From positions 1 to 64,000 of the forward strand of contig CASDPA010000013.1 in NCBI GenBank assembly GCA_949282255.1: a DNA stretch of 64,000 nucleotides, read 5' to 3'. Position 1 is the stretch's first letter. The number at the start of each line of letters is the position of its first letter. The position numbers were made by a program, and so were the translations under genes. The notes beneath the pieces are model-generated. The model was not told where the DNA came from. It saw only the letters and a program-made list of their open reading frames with translations, and did no database searches. Positions 28,261-36,865 of this stretch are shown here, piece by piece. The stretch comes from an uncultured Spirochaetales bacterium (GTDB lineage Bacteria > Spirochaetota > Spirochaetia > Sphaerochaetales > Sphaerochaetaceae).

Positions 28261-30006
28261 TCAGGCCTTCCATTTACCGCTCTTTTCCTGAAGCTCGACC
28301 ATATTGAAGAACGCGCCTTTTTTTTCAAGCAGGGCATCGGGTGCTCCCATTTCCCGGATCCGGCCTTTTTCAAGGACTATGATCTTGTCCGCATTGCGTA
28401 CCGTTCTCATGCGGTGTGCGATTATAAGCACTGTCTTATCCTTGATCAGATGGGATAGGGCCTGCTGGACATGCGTCTCGTTCTCCACATCCAAGCTTGC
28501 AGTCGCCTCGTCCAAAAGAATTACCGGGGCGTTTTTCAAAATCGCGCGGGCGATGCTTATCCTCTGTCTTTCTCCACCCGAGAGCGTGGAGCCGTTCTCT
28601 CCGATCACTGTATCATAGCCGTTGGGAAGTTTTGTTACGAACTCCTCGCAGTTGGCCATCCTTGCCGCCTCGTACACCTCCTCGTCCGATGCTCCCTTTT
28701 TGCCCAGACGTATGTTCTCCTTTATCGTATCGGAAAATAGGACCACATCCTGAAATACGATGGAATAATAAGACAGGAGCTTTTCCGGATCGCACTTGGC
28801 TATGTCCATGCCGCCAAGCGTTATCTTGCCCGCATCGATATCCCAGAATCTTGAGGCCAGGCGGCATGCGGTGCTTTTTCCTCCTCCTGACGGACCTACA
28901 AGTGCCGTTACTTCTCCTTGTTTCGCAGTGAAGCTGACATCCTCCAGCACATCGCGGTCCTCCTCGTAGGAGAAGGACACGTTATTGAATTCCATGTCAT
29001 ATCCATCGGGGCATAGATCCTCCCGGCCCTCCTGCCTTTCCGCTTCAATGATGGTCCTCATTCTCTCTATCTGAAGCCTCGTGCTGAAGACTGCCGCAAT
29101 ATTCTGTAAGACCGTTGCGATCGGATTGTATATCATCGATGCCGCAAAAAGGAAGCCGATGAAATAAACCAGATCCAGAGTCCCGTTGGAAAGCAGCTTC
29201 AGGCCTGTTATGATCGTGGTTGCTATTCCAAGCTTCAAAAGCGCCTGAGCGCCTGTCACGAATATTCCTGTGGCCAGTTCGGATTTGATCGCCGCCTTCT
29301 CCTGCTCGATCAGCTTGTTGTCATAGGCGGCCAATTCCGTATCCTGCATTCTTGCGGATTTAATCTCCTTCACCGTCTCTATCATCTGCTGTATGTGCTC
29401 CGTGACAGCTCGTTTTTTCTCTATGCTTCCCGATCCGTACCTATCCTGTATCCTTTTGGAGCCTGTGGTGATTATGAGCGTGACTGGAACTATCCATAGC
29501 ACTGCGGCCGCCATTTTCCAGTTTATCAGGAACATCATGACCGCGAGCAATGTGGTTGATAATACCGAGCCATACAGCTGTGGTACGTAATGGCTGAACA
29601 TCTGATCCAGATTCGAGCAGTCGTTTATCATTGTCGCGCTGAGGTCGCTCAGATCCTTTTTGCTGAAAAAAGACAGGGGAAGCTTTCTTAGGGTCTCCGC
29701 AAGAGAGATTCTTCTGTTAGCACTTTCCTTGTACACGGCAATATATAAAAACGCATATTGCAGATAGTGGAACAGGAAAAGCAGCACAATGGATATCACG
29801 GAGAATGATATCACTGGAAATATGTTCTCCAAGACGGGAGAGCCTGTTTGCAGTGCGTCCAACATATGTCTGACTGCGAACATCGTCGATGAGACGGGAA
29901 GCATGAGACTTATATTGCAGATGAAGCACCATGATACGGCTTTTATCAGATCCTTGGCCCCTTTTTCGGTAAGGGCGAACGTATGCATCAAACGCCTTGT
30001 CATCAT
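28261..30006 (-). CDS. ABC exporter half-transporter (membrane and ATPase domains), second gene
   Basis: 581 residues: six N-terminal helices (about 1-310) fused to an ATPase domain. Walker A is VGPSGGGKSTACRLA, the signature LSGGERQRISIARAIL, Walker B VILLDEATASLD and the H-loop IIAHRMRTV. Type IV exporter fold. With the preceding gene it makes a probable heterodimer; the ATG at 30006 overlaps the partner's stop by four bases. Exporter pairs of this kind controlled by AraC-type proteins are often linked to metal, siderophore or drug handling, but the substrate cannot be told. Under control of the palindrome at 31800-31820. Confidence 0.92.
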   Translation of the reverse strand: MMTRRLMHTFALTEKGAKDLIKAVSWCFICNISLMLPVSSTMFAVRHMLDALQTGSPVLENIFPVISFSVISIVLLFLFHYLQYAFLYIAVYKESANRRISLAETLRKLPLSFFSKKDLSDLSATMINDCSNLDQMFSHYVPQLYGSVLSTTLLAVMMFLINWKMAAAVLWIVPVTLIITTGSKRIQDRYGSGSIEKKRAVTEHIQQMIETVKEIKSARMQDTELAAYDNKLIEQEKAAIKSELATGIFVTGAQALLKLGIATTIITGLKLLSNGTLDLVYFIGFLFAASMIYNPIATVLQNIAAVFSTRLQIERMRTIIEAERQEGREDLCPDGYDMEFNNVSFSYEEDRDVLEDVSFTAKQGEVTALVGPSGGGKSTACRLASRFWDIDAGKITLGGMDIAKCDPEKLLSYYSIVFQDVVLFSDTIKENIRLGKKGASDEEVYEAARMANCEEFVTKLPNGYDTVIGENGSTLSGGERQRISIARAILKNAPVILLDEATASLDVENETHVQQALSHLIKDKTVLIIAHRMRTVRNADKIIVLEKGRIREMGAPDALLEKKGAFFNMVELQEKSGKWKA

Positions 30007-31784
30007 TTTTCCTCCTTTTTTATCTTCCAGCTTGCGGAAGCTTCATATTCATCCCGCATCCTTTTGTAGGCTCCGTTTTTTTCGAGCAGCTCGGAGGCTG
30101 TTCCCTCTTCGATCTTTCTTCCTTCGGATATTACGATGATCTTGTCCGCATCCTCGACGCTGGAAAGACGATGCGCGATCATCAATACCGTTTTTCCCTT
30201 CATAAGGTTCGTGAAGGCTTTCTGTATCAGGTATTCATTTTCCGGATCGGTGAAGGCTGTGGCCTCGTCGAGTATGACGATCGGTGCGTCCTTGAGGATG
30301 GCGCGGGCTATCGCTATTCTCTGCTTCTGTCCTCCGGAAAGGTAGGTGCCTTTTGTCCCGATCACGGTATCAAGCCCTCTTGGAAGGGTGTTTATGAATT
30401 CAAGTGCCTGCGCCTTTTTTGCCGCTTCCATAACTTCGGCCCGGCTTGCATCAGGCTTTGCGGATCTGATGTTGTCAAAGATGCTTTTTTTAAATAGGCA
30501 GGGATCCTGGAAAACAAACGAAATGTTTTTCATCAGACACTCCTCGGTATAGGATCGCACATCATCTCCTCCGATTCTTATTTCTCCCTTTTTTATGTCG
30601 AAGAAACGTGGAACAAGGCTTGCCACGGTTGTTTTTCCTCCTCCGGAAGGGCCGATCAGAGCCACGGTGGTTCCTTGCTCGATGGAAAAGGAAACTCCGT
30701 CCACCGCCGCCGGAGCATCCTCCGAATAGGAGAAGACGACATTGTCGAATTCGATTCCGTAAGCGTCCATCCGATCCTTTTTCCCGAATTCCATCAAAGG
30801 CTCCGAGAAAATCTCATCAAGCCTGAATACCGCCTCGTTTGCCTTCATCACGGATTCCGAGGCGTACATGACCCTGTTTATCGAGGCTCCGCAGGCCGGG
30901 GCGAAAATGGAGTAGAAGATGAAGTTTGCAATTACCTGCCACCCGTTTCCACCTGCTGCTAAAAACAGCGCGGCAGGAATCAGCAGGAAAAACGCTCCGT
31001 TTATGCACACCAGAAATATGGTCTGACCCGTCCTGCAGCTCATCGCATACTTTCCTGCCAGGTCGCTGTAGCTCATTATCGCCCTGTAAAAGGCCTTGAA
31101 CGACCATATCGTCTGCTGGAAGGTTTTCACAACCGGAATCCCCCTGACATATTCAACCGCCTCCGCACTCATTTTCTCGATCTCCCTTTGATAGCGGTGG
31201 AAAAAGCCGGCGTTCTTTCCACTCATCATCCCCGCCATTGCCGCAATGGATGCAGCCATTGTAAAAAGGCAGATCGCTCCCATTATCGGATCGAAGACGA
31301 ACAGCACGAAGATCGAGACGATCGGGGTGACTACGGCTCCAGTGAGATCGGGGAATTTATGCGCGATCAGATCCTCTGTCAGGCCGGCGTTGTCATCTAT
31401 GATCTTTCGAAGCCGTCCGCTCATGTTCTTTGAGAAAAATCCCATCGGAAGGGCTATCGCATGGCAGAGCGCGGCCTTTCTCATGTTCCTTGCGGTCCTG
31501 AAGGCTGCGATATGAGTGCACATCAGGGCTGCAAAATAAAGGACCACGTTCAAAAGCGCGGCATAAAGTGCATACCAACCCCATTTCGCAAGCTGTTCCA
31601 CATTTGAAAACATGGGATATGAGGCAAGCGCATCACGTGCTGTGAAATAAATGAATATGTAGGGCAGCAGACCCACAGCCGATGCGAACCCGCTCAGGGT
31701 GCATCCGAGGACAATAAGTTTCTTGTAACCTCCGCTGAACGACAGCAACCGCTTCCAGCATGAAGGTTTTTTTTCCTTTTTCAT
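30003..31784 (-). CDS. ABC exporter half-transporter (membrane and ATPase domains), first gene
   Basis: 593 residues: six transmembrane helices and a C-terminal ATPase with Walker A IGPSGGGKTTVASLV, signature YLSGGQKQRIAIARAIL, Walker B IVILDEATAFTD and H-loop IAHRLSSV. In Walker B the residues after the catalytic Glu are ATAFTD instead of ATASLD, and the partner has the standard form. AGGAG precedes the ATG at 31784. A palindrome 16 bp before the start codon is shared with the AraC-type gene upstream, so the operon is probably regulated by that protein. Confidence 0.92.
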   Translation of the reverse strand: MKKEKKPSCWKRLLSFSGGYKKLIVLGCTLSGFASAVGLLPYIFIYFTARDALASYPMFSNVEQLAKWGWYALYAALLNVVLYFAALMCTHIAAFRTARNMRKAALCHAIALPMGFFSKNMSGRLRKIIDDNAGLTEDLIAHKFPDLTGAVVTPIVSIFVLFVFDPIMGAICLFTMAASIAAMAGMMSGKNAGFFHRYQREIEKMSAEAVEYVRGIPVVKTFQQTIWSFKAFYRAIMSYSDLAGKYAMSCRTGQTIFLVCINGAFFLLIPAALFLAAGGNGWQVIANFIFYSIFAPACGASINRVMYASESVMKANEAVFRLDEIFSEPLMEFGKKDRMDAYGIEFDNVVFSYSEDAPAAVDGVSFSIEQGTTVALIGPSGGGKTTVASLVPRFFDIKKGEIRIGGDDVRSYTEECLMKNISFVFQDPCLFKKSIFDNIRSAKPDASRAEVMEAAKKAQALEFINTLPRGLDTVIGTKGTYLSGGQKQRIAIARAILKDAPIVILDEATAFTDPENEYLIQKAFTNLMKGKTVLMIAHRLSSVEDADKIIVISEGRKIEEGTASELLEKNGAYKRMRDEYEASASWKIKKEEK

Positions 31785-31799
31785 GGCAGGCTCCTATAG

Positions 31800-31820
31800 T
31801 TTGTTAGAATGAACTAACTA
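31800..31820 (-). promoter_or_regulatory. Operator of the ABC exporter operon (GTTAG-N6-CTAAC)
   Basis: GTTAG (31803-31807), six bases AATGAA, CTAAC (31814-31818). With flanks it matches the site before the AraC gene at 19 of 21 positions when one is inverted. It begins 16 bp upstream of the ATG. On the minus strand a TATAGT -10 box lies at 31823-31828, so the site covers the transcription start region. Confidence 0.65.
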
Positions 31821-31869
31821 TTACTATAAAATCCTTCCATATTCTTTTCTACGACCAAGCTGCTATATG

Positions 31870-32880
31870 TCAATCCGATTCATCATCGATTTTGTCATTG
31901 CAGAATTTCGATCTGTAAAGGGCGGGGGAGGAGCCCATTATCGCTTTGAAAGCGGATGCGAACTTGCTTTGGTTCTCATATCCGCACATGGCGGCCGCGT
32001 CCGATATCTGCATCAGAGGGTTTTGCTCGAGAAGGCTAGCCGCGTATTTTATCCTCAGATTCTTTTTGAACGCCCCCATGGGTTGTCCGTAGATGTTCTT
32101 GAAGCATTCCCTTAGGCTGGTTTCCGCAAGATTGTATTTTTCAGCGAGACTTTTTGATGTGGTTTTCAGCGTCGGATTCTTCACCAGGAAGGAATAACAT
32201 CTTCTTGTGCGTTCGACGACGGTGCGGGAAAACTGCGGGATGAAATCCTCCTTTTCGAACATCCTGTTGTCAAGAAGGACAAGCAGCTCGACGATCTTGA
32301 GCGGAAGATAATTGTTCTTCAACGATTCCTCGGCTTTATCGACTTCGTAGAAAATATGGTTTATTTCGCTTCTTGAGCGCAAAAAGAATATGTTCTTATC
32401 CGAAAAAAGTTTTTGTTTCAAGTTTTCCAGATTGATATCGGCAAAGGAAAAATGCTTGTCCAGCTCCTTTTGGGCGACCTTTGTTTCTATTATTATGGTA
32501 AGTCCCTCATATCGTCCGGAGGGGACCCTGCTCGCGGTGATCCTGTTTTTTTCGGGAAGTGTCATGCATAGATCGCCTTCGGAGAGGAAGCATATCTGAT
32601 TGTCGTTCATCACTACCTCGTAGCTTCCCTTCCTGCAGTAGTTTATCTGTATGTAGCCGAGAGGAGCAGAGGCCTTTTGGAAACAGGAGTCGCAGTCCAA
32701 TGTGTCATAGCTTATATCGATGCCCGGAATTATTTCGGCACATTTCATTACAGCACAGCCCGAGCCTCCGTATCCGGGCAGGACATAGGTTGTATATGCG
32801 CCATCCGTGCTTATTCTTTCAAACCTGTAGCCGGACATGTATGGCCACCCAGGTTTTCTTTGATCCAGCTTGGTATCCAT
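31870..32880 (-). CDS. AraC-family transcriptional regulator
   Basis: 336 residues. The N-terminal effector part includes YIQINYCRKGSYEVVMNDNQICFLSEGDL, a cupin-like sensing stretch. The C-terminal double helix-turn-helix reads KSLAEKYNLAETSLRECFKNIYGQPMGAFKKNLRIKYAASLL and then ISDAAAMCGYENQSKFASAFKAIMGSSPALYRS, complete for the family. AGGAA precedes the ATG at 32880. It lies directly before the ABC exporter operon on the same strand and shares its palindromic operator, so it probably controls both itself and the exporter. The ligand is unknown. Similar regulator-exporter sets include the YbtA/YbtPQ type, but that comparison is loose. Confidence 0.9.
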   Translation of the reverse strand: MDTKLDQRKPGWPYMSGYRFERISTDGAYTTYVLPGYGGSGCAVMKCAEIIPGIDISYDTLDCDSCFQKASAPLGYIQINYCRKGSYEVVMNDNQICFLSEGDLCMTLPEKNRITASRVPSGRYEGLTIIIETKVAQKELDKHFSFADINLENLKQKLFSDKNIFFLRSRSEINHIFYEVDKAEESLKNNYLPLKIVELLVLLDNRMFEKEDFIPQFSRTVVERTRRCYSFLVKNPTLKTTSKSLAEKYNLAETSLRECFKNIYGQPMGAFKKNLRIKYAASLLEQNPLMQISDAAAMCGYENQSKFASAFKAIMGSSPALYRSKFCNDKIDDESD

Positions 32881-32895
32881 ATTATGATTCCTACT

Positions 32896-32934
32896 TAGTT
32901 AGCTAATTCTAACAAAAGCAGGTGAAAATGTCAT
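32896..32934 (-). promoter_or_regulatory. Promoter and operator of the AraC-type gene
   Basis: GTTAG (32898-32902), CTAATT, CTAAC (32909-32913), the same palindrome as at the exporter operon and again beginning 16 bp before the ATG. On the minus strand ATGACA (32929-32934), a 17-bp spacer and TAGAAT (32906-32911, with TGT before it) form a promoter whose -10 box lies inside the palindrome. Binding would block it, so autorepression is likely. Confidence 0.65.
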
Positions 32935-33018
32935 TACCGATTCATATTTTTTGTATGGACCAATCTTGTTTTCTGTTTTTATAAACTGGAAGGTATCGCC
33001 GGAGTGTGGAAAATGTCG

Positions 33019-33354
33019 CTATTCCTTTTTATGAACCTCCCCCCATTCGCTCATTGCATCGAGGATCGGGATGAAGGATTTCCCTTTCTCCGTGAGACTG
33101 TACTCGACTTTCGGCGGGATCTGTGAGTATTCCTTGCGACTCACAAGTCCGTCCGCCTCCATCTCCTTAAGTACCGTGCTGAGGGTGCGGTATGATATTT
33201 CTCCGATGAATTTCTTCATCTCGTTGAAGCGTACGGTGCCGAATTCCATGAGTGTGTAGAGTATGGGCATTTTAAATCTGCCGTTTATCAAGGATAATGT
33301 ATAGCCGAAGCCTGTCTGCCTCATTTCGCAGTCTTTTATCTTTTCTATGCTCAT
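33019..33354 (-). CDS. HxlR-family transcriptional regulator
   Basis: 111 residues of a single winged helix: GFGYTLSLINGRFKMPILYTLMEFGTVRFNEMKKFIGEISYRTLSTVLKEMEADGLVSRKEY, then EYSLTEKGKSFIPILDAMSEWG. This is the HxlR pattern, but the usual N-terminal sensing cysteine before the first helix is present only as C9 (KDCEMRQTGFG). AGGAAG precedes the ATG; a TGC-TATACT extended -10 lies upstream. It stands between butyrate kinase and the AraC gene. Target unknown; HxlR proteins often respond to electrophiles. Confidence 0.9.
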   Translation of the reverse strand: MSIEKIKDCEMRQTGFGYTLSLINGRFKMPILYTLMEFGTVRFNEMKKFIGEISYRTLSTVLKEMEADGLVSRKEYSQIPPKVEYSLTEKGKSFIPILDAMSEWGEVHKKE

Positions 33355-33423
33355 ATCATGCTTCCTTTTTTATAGTATAGCATTTTTAATCAAAAGTTTT
33401 CCCATTCCGGTGTTTTTTTATTT

Positions 33424-34533
33424 TCATTGCTCCTCTTTTCCATCCCATGAATAGCCTTGGAACACGGGCTTTCCCGTATATATGTGCGCCTTTTCCTTTT
33501 TAGTGATAACCTCCATGACCGCTTCACACATGGCCTGTTGCTCCATTTCACCGGGGTAAGTATATACAGGGGCTATCCAGGAGCATTTCTCCTTTATGCC
33601 CGATACAATATCATCGAAGCGCACAAGCCCTCCGGTGAGAAGTATCGCATCGACCTTTCCTTCAAGGACCGCCGCCATCGCTCCGATCTCCTTGCAGATC
33701 TGGTATGTCATCGTCTTCCAGACAAGAGTGGCATGCTCGTCCTTGGCCTCGACCATTTTGTGTATCCTGTCTGAATCGGATGTGCCGAAATGGCTGACAA
33801 AGCCGCCGGAACGCGAACACATGGCCTCAAGCTCCTTTGCCGAATGCCTTTCGACAAATTTCGCAGTCTCCATTATCGGAATGCTTCCAAGCCGGGTAGG
33901 GGTGAACGGCCCGTCGCCTCCCGCCCCCTCGGTTCCGTCGATCATCCTGCCGTTTCTATGCGCCGCAATCGTTATTCCTCCGTCTATATGGCATACTATG
34001 AACGAGCATTCCTCGTATCTCCTGCCCATCCGTCCGGCATGAAACGCTGCGACCGCTTTCTGGTTCAGAACATGGGACTGCGCTCTTCTGTAGACCCCCT
34101 TGAGTCCTGTTATCCTCGCCTCGTCGCAAAGCTCGTCCACATTCGTGGGGTTCACGGTATACATGGGTTTATGATGTTCGCATCCGAATTCATAGGCCAT
34201 CATCACCCCGAGCTTCGCAGGATGGTCGCTTCCTCCCTTGTCGTTTTTCGTATCTTCGAATAGCCTTTTATCGATGATCATGACACCGGACGGTTGCGAA
34301 TATGCACAGCCTCCGCGACCGACAAAAACATCGATGTCCACGATATCCATGCCGTGTTCTGCCAAAAAATCGAGCACGACCTTCTTTCTCATTCCAATCT
34401 GGTCGTTGGTGGTCCTGAACTGCAATAGCTCGGGCGCGTCATGGAAGATGCTTTTTGTAAATAGTTCATCATAATCTTCAAATACGCTCATTTTCGTCGA
34501 TGTGGATCCGGGATTGATAATCAACAATTTCAT
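33424..34533 (-). CDS. buk: Butyrate kinase
   Basis: Interconverts butyryl phosphate plus ADP and butyrate plus ATP. About 369 residues of the ASKHA fold: MKLLIINPGSTSTKMSVFED at the N-terminus, GRGGCAYSQPSGV, HIDGGITIAAHRNGRMIDGTEGAGGDGPFTPTRLG and LTGGLVRFDDIV. No phosphotransbutyrylase gene is adjacent, so use with a distant partner, or with branched-chain acids, is possible. I chose the ATG at 34533, which matches the family N-terminus: TATCAT ends seven bases before it and TTGCAA lies 16 bp further, with no ribosome site. An ATG at 34557 is the alternative. Confidence 0.92.
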   Translation of the reverse strand: MKLLIINPGSTSTKMSVFEDYDELFTKSIFHDAPELLQFRTTNDQIGMRKKVVLDFLAEHGMDIVDIDVFVGRGGCAYSQPSGVMIIDKRLFEDTKNDKGGSDHPAKLGVMMAYEFGCEHHKPMYTVNPTNVDELCDEARITGLKGVYRRAQSHVLNQKAVAAFHAGRMGRRYEECSFIVCHIDGGITIAAHRNGRMIDGTEGAGGDGPFTPTRLGSIPIMETAKFVERHSAKELEAMCSRSGGFVSHFGTSDSDRIHKMVEAKDEHATLVWKTMTYQICKEIGAMAAVLEGKVDAILLTGGLVRFDDIVSGIKEKCSWIAPVYTYPGEMEQQAMCEAVMEVITKKEKAHIYTGKPVFQGYSWDGKEEQ

Positions 34534-34539
34534 ATCATA

Positions 34540-34567
34540 ATGATAACTTGGTTTCATGAATTTGCAA
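34540..34567 (-). promoter_or_regulatory. Promoter of buk, leaderless layout
   Basis: Minus strand: TTGCAA (34562-34567), 16-bp spacer, TATCAT (34540-34545), six bases, ATG at 34533. Confidence 0.6.
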
Positions 34568-34599
34568 AAAACCGGGATGAAGGGAAGGAAAAACTAATA

Positions 34600-34628
34600 T
34601 TGACAATAAGTTAGATTAAGCTTACTTT
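34600..34628 (+). promoter_or_regulatory. Promoter with degenerate copy of the GTTAG-N6-CTAAC operator
   Basis: TTGACA (34600-34605), 17-bp spacer, TACTTT (34623-34628). The spacer and the first part of the -10 contain GTTAG (34610-34614), ATTAAG, CTTAC (34621-34625), which is the exporter operator with one changed base. Wider symmetry, AAGTTAG...CTTACTT, extends around it. Confidence 0.5.
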
Positions 34629-34637
34629 TATTGTAGG

Positions 34638-34666
34638 GATATCCCATCCCGGATGGGGGAGATATC
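34638..34666 (+). other. Leader hairpin before the small ORF
   Basis: GATAT and ATATC (34638-34642 and 34662-34666) form an outer stem, and CCCAT and ATGGG (34643-34647 and 34653-34657) an inner stem, with a GGGA bulge on the 3' side. The hairpin ends one base before the AAGGAGG ribosome site, so folding could affect initiation. Confidence 0.45.
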
Positions 34667-34678
34667 AAGGAGGATGTA

Positions 34679-34765
34679 ATGGGGAGATGGCGCGTGCTTT
34701 TAAGGAAAAGGATTACGATCGCCGCCATTGCCGCAGTCCTTGTTTTTTCTTTGATGTGCCGGTAA
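34679..34765 (+). CDS. Small 28-residue membrane peptide or leader ORF
   Basis: MGRWRVLLRKRI followed by TIAAIAAVLVFSLMCR: a positively charged start and one hydrophobic helix. A strong AAGGAGG lies five bases before the ATG, and a TTGACA promoter and a structured leader precede it. It ends about 80 bp before the substrate-binding protein gene, which has its own promoter and ribosome site. It may be a small membrane protein or a leader peptide. The charged and hydrophobic layout also resembles a bare signal sequence, so a truncated gene is possible. The rest of 34566-34846 holds only these regulatory elements. Confidence 0.4.
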   Translation: MGRWRVLLRKRITIAAIAAVLVFSLMCR

Positions 34766-34846
34766 TCTGAAAAGTTATGTTTCTTTTGAAAGCAACTTTA
34801 CATTTCCGCATGTTTCGTTGTATAGTAACGCATGTCGGAGGATACT

Positions 34847-35851
34847 ATGAAAAGAATCATAATTCCTGTTTTCATTATTTTATCGGCTGTTTTGGCTTTT
34901 ACTGTTTTCGCTCAAGGAACAAAAGAGACTGCTCCCACCGCTTTTGATACCGATGAGGAGATTGTCAAAATTGGAATTTCCAAACTGATGCCACATCCGG
35001 CCCTCGATGCGATAGAGCAGGGGATAAAGGATTATCTCGCAACCACTGGAAGGAATATAAGCTATGATGTTCAGAATGCGAACGGGGAGATTGCGGCCGC
35101 AAGCCAGATAGCACAGCTTTTTAAAAATGAGAAAACCGATATCAACATCGCGATCGCCACTCCGACGGCGCAGGCCATAGCCAATACCGATTTGTCCGTG
35201 CCTCTTGTTTTCTCCTCGGTCACAGATCCTGTTTCCGCAGGTCTTTTGGGAGAGGGGATGGAGAATGTTTGCGGTGTATCTGATATGGTTCCTGTCAGGG
35301 CTCACCTTGATCTGATATCTTCTATCAAGGAGATAAAAACACTAGGGATGATCTATACGATGGGGGAGGCTAACGGCGTGGTACTGATGGAGGAAATGAA
35401 AAAGGCCTGCGAGGAAAAAGGAATAGGCTTTGTTTCCGCTTCCGTGGTCAACTCAAGCGAGGTCAGAATGGCCGCCGAGTCTATAATAGACCGTGTGGAT
35501 GCCGTATATGTGGCAACGGACAACACAGTCATTTCCGCCATAACAGCCCTTTCCGATGTGTGCATGGCCCACAAGATCCCGCTTTTCAGCGCCGATACCA
35601 CGAGCAGCTACGATACGGAGGTCCTTCTTGCGGGAGGCTTTGATTATTATGCCTCCGGCGTGTTGACAGGAAGGATTGTGGAGAAAGTCCTTTCCGGAAA
35701 GAAGCCTGAGGAGATAGGCACCGAATACCTCGATGCCTCATCGTTGGAGATTTATGTGAACCTGGATGTCGCCAGAAAGCTCGGCCTCGATATCCCCGAG
35801 GATATCATCAATGATGCAAAAACCGTAATAAAGGATGGCCGTCAGGTATGA
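34847..35851 (+). CDS. ABC transporter substrate-binding protein, TrpX/pfam04392 type
   Basis: About 334 residues with an N-terminal signal peptide (MKRIIIPVFIILSAVLAFTVFAQG) and a periplasmic two-lobed binding domain: IGISKLMPHPALDAIEQGIKDYL, ATPTAQAIANTDLSVPLVFSSVTDPVSAGL, DAVYVATDNTV and the GGFDYYASG segment. Family members bind tryptophan, tyrosine or other small solutes; the ligand here is unknown. The permease and ATPase genes that usually follow are absent; the next gene is convergent. The ATG at 34847 has GGAGG. TTTACA and TATAGT boxes lie upstream, the latter five bases before an alternative in-frame ATG at 34832. Confidence 0.88.
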   Translation: MKRIIIPVFIILSAVLAFTVFAQGTKETAPTAFDTDEEIVKIGISKLMPHPALDAIEQGIKDYLATTGRNISYDVQNANGEIAAASQIAQLFKNEKTDINIAIATPTAQAIANTDLSVPLVFSSVTDPVSAGLLGEGMENVCGVSDMVPVRAHLDLISSIKEIKTLGMIYTMGEANGVVLMEEMKKACEEKGIGFVSASVVNSSEVRMAAESIIDRVDAVYVATDNTVISAITALSDVCMAHKIPLFSADTTSSYDTEVLLAGGFDYYASGVLTGRIVEKVLSGKKPEEIGTEYLDASSLEIYVNLDVARKLGLDIPEDIINDAKTVIKDGRQV

Positions 35852-36753
35852 TTGCTTATGAAAAAGAGGACCTTTTTGCAGTATTCTTCCTGATATACGG
35901 TAAGCGAGAGCGCATGTGCGACATCTTTTGTAAGCCATAGCTCCTTTTCACTTTTGCAGGCATCAAAAAGCTCATGTACCATTTTGGTCGGAACAAAATC
36001 GTCCGCATCCCCATGTATGAACAGGATCGGTAGCTTGGTCTTTCCCACCGCCCTTATGGCATCCACCTGCTTGAATGAAAGGCCGATGCGCAGATGCGAC
36101 CAGAATGAGATCAGGTCGAGGATGGGGAAGGCCGGCCGATGGTACATCGCTTTCAGCTGTGTCGAGAATTCGCCGTACAGCGTCGAGTATCCGCAGTCGG
36201 AAACGACGGCCTTCACATTCTCCGGATTCTCCCCTGTTGCAAGCAGTACCGTGGTCGAGCCCATCGACACTCCGTGCCAGATTATCTTTGCCTCGGGATC
36301 GAGTGTCCTGACATAGTCGGTCCAGCAAAGGAGATCCTTGCTTTCCATCTTTCCCATGGTTATCCATCTGCCTCCGCTTTCCCCGTGGGCTCTTTGGTCA
36401 ACAACGAGCGTGTTGATTCCGGTCTCATGCAGAAAGCGCGCCAAGGGCGTGTTGTTTGTGGCAAAGCCATGGTAGCCGTGCATGGTTATCAGGTATATGT
36501 GACTCTTTGCCCTCTTAAGATATCCATGCAGCTGAAGAGCATCGGTGCTCCTTATGAAAACATCTTCGGAGCTTTCAAGGAACAACAGGCTCCGCTCCTT
36601 CTCCTCGGCCCTCTGCCTTATTGTGTCCTCGTCCAGATTCGAGGTGTCCACCTCGTCCTTCCCCGGGGAAAGTGCGAAACGCAGGAAATACTCGCAGCCT
36701 GCCATAAGCAGGATGGCGATGATGACAAGTATTATCAGAATAATCTCGAGCAT
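35842..36753 (-). CDS. Membrane-anchored alpha/beta-hydrolase
   Basis: About 303 residues. One N-terminal transmembrane helix (MLEIILIILVIIAILLMAG) is followed by a hydrolase domain: ITMHGYHGFATNNTPLARFLHETGINTLVVDQRAHGESGG, nucleophile elbow HGVSMGSTT, acid in FIHGDADDFVP, histidine in DVAHALS. Family members are serine esterases, lipases or peptidases of unknown substrate. I chose the ATG at 36753 because TTGCCT, 17 bp and TATCAT precede it with six bases between, a leaderless layout. Longer starts at 36771 and 36810 exist. Its end overlaps the convergent substrate-binding protein gene by ten bases. Confidence 0.85.
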   Translation of the reverse strand: MLEIILIILVIIAILLMAGCEYFLRFALSPGKDEVDTSNLDEDTIRQRAEEKERSLLFLESSEDVFIRSTDALQLHGYLKRAKSHIYLITMHGYHGFATNNTPLARFLHETGINTLVVDQRAHGESGGRWITMGKMESKDLLCWTDYVRTLDPEAKIIWHGVSMGSTTVLLATGENPENVKAVVSDCGYSTLYGEFSTQLKAMYHRPAFPILDLISFWSHLRIGLSFKQVDAIRAVGKTKLPILFIHGDADDFVPTKMVHELFDACKSEKELWLTKDVAHALSLTVYQEEYCKKVLFFISNHT

Positions 36754-36759
36754 GAGCAA

Positions 36760-36788
36760 ATGATAATGCATATATCCCGTGTAGGCAA
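36760..36788 (-). promoter_or_regulatory. Promoter of the alpha/beta-hydrolase gene, leaderless layout
   Basis: Minus strand: TTGCCT (36783-36788), 17-bp spacer, TATCAT (36760-36765), six bases, ATG at 36753. Confidence 0.6.
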
Positions 36789-36865
36789 AGGATGATGGGA
36801 GGAAATCCATCTTCTTCCTGAATGGACCTGCTGATGCTGCTCCGCAGATCGGGCTGTCCTTATGT

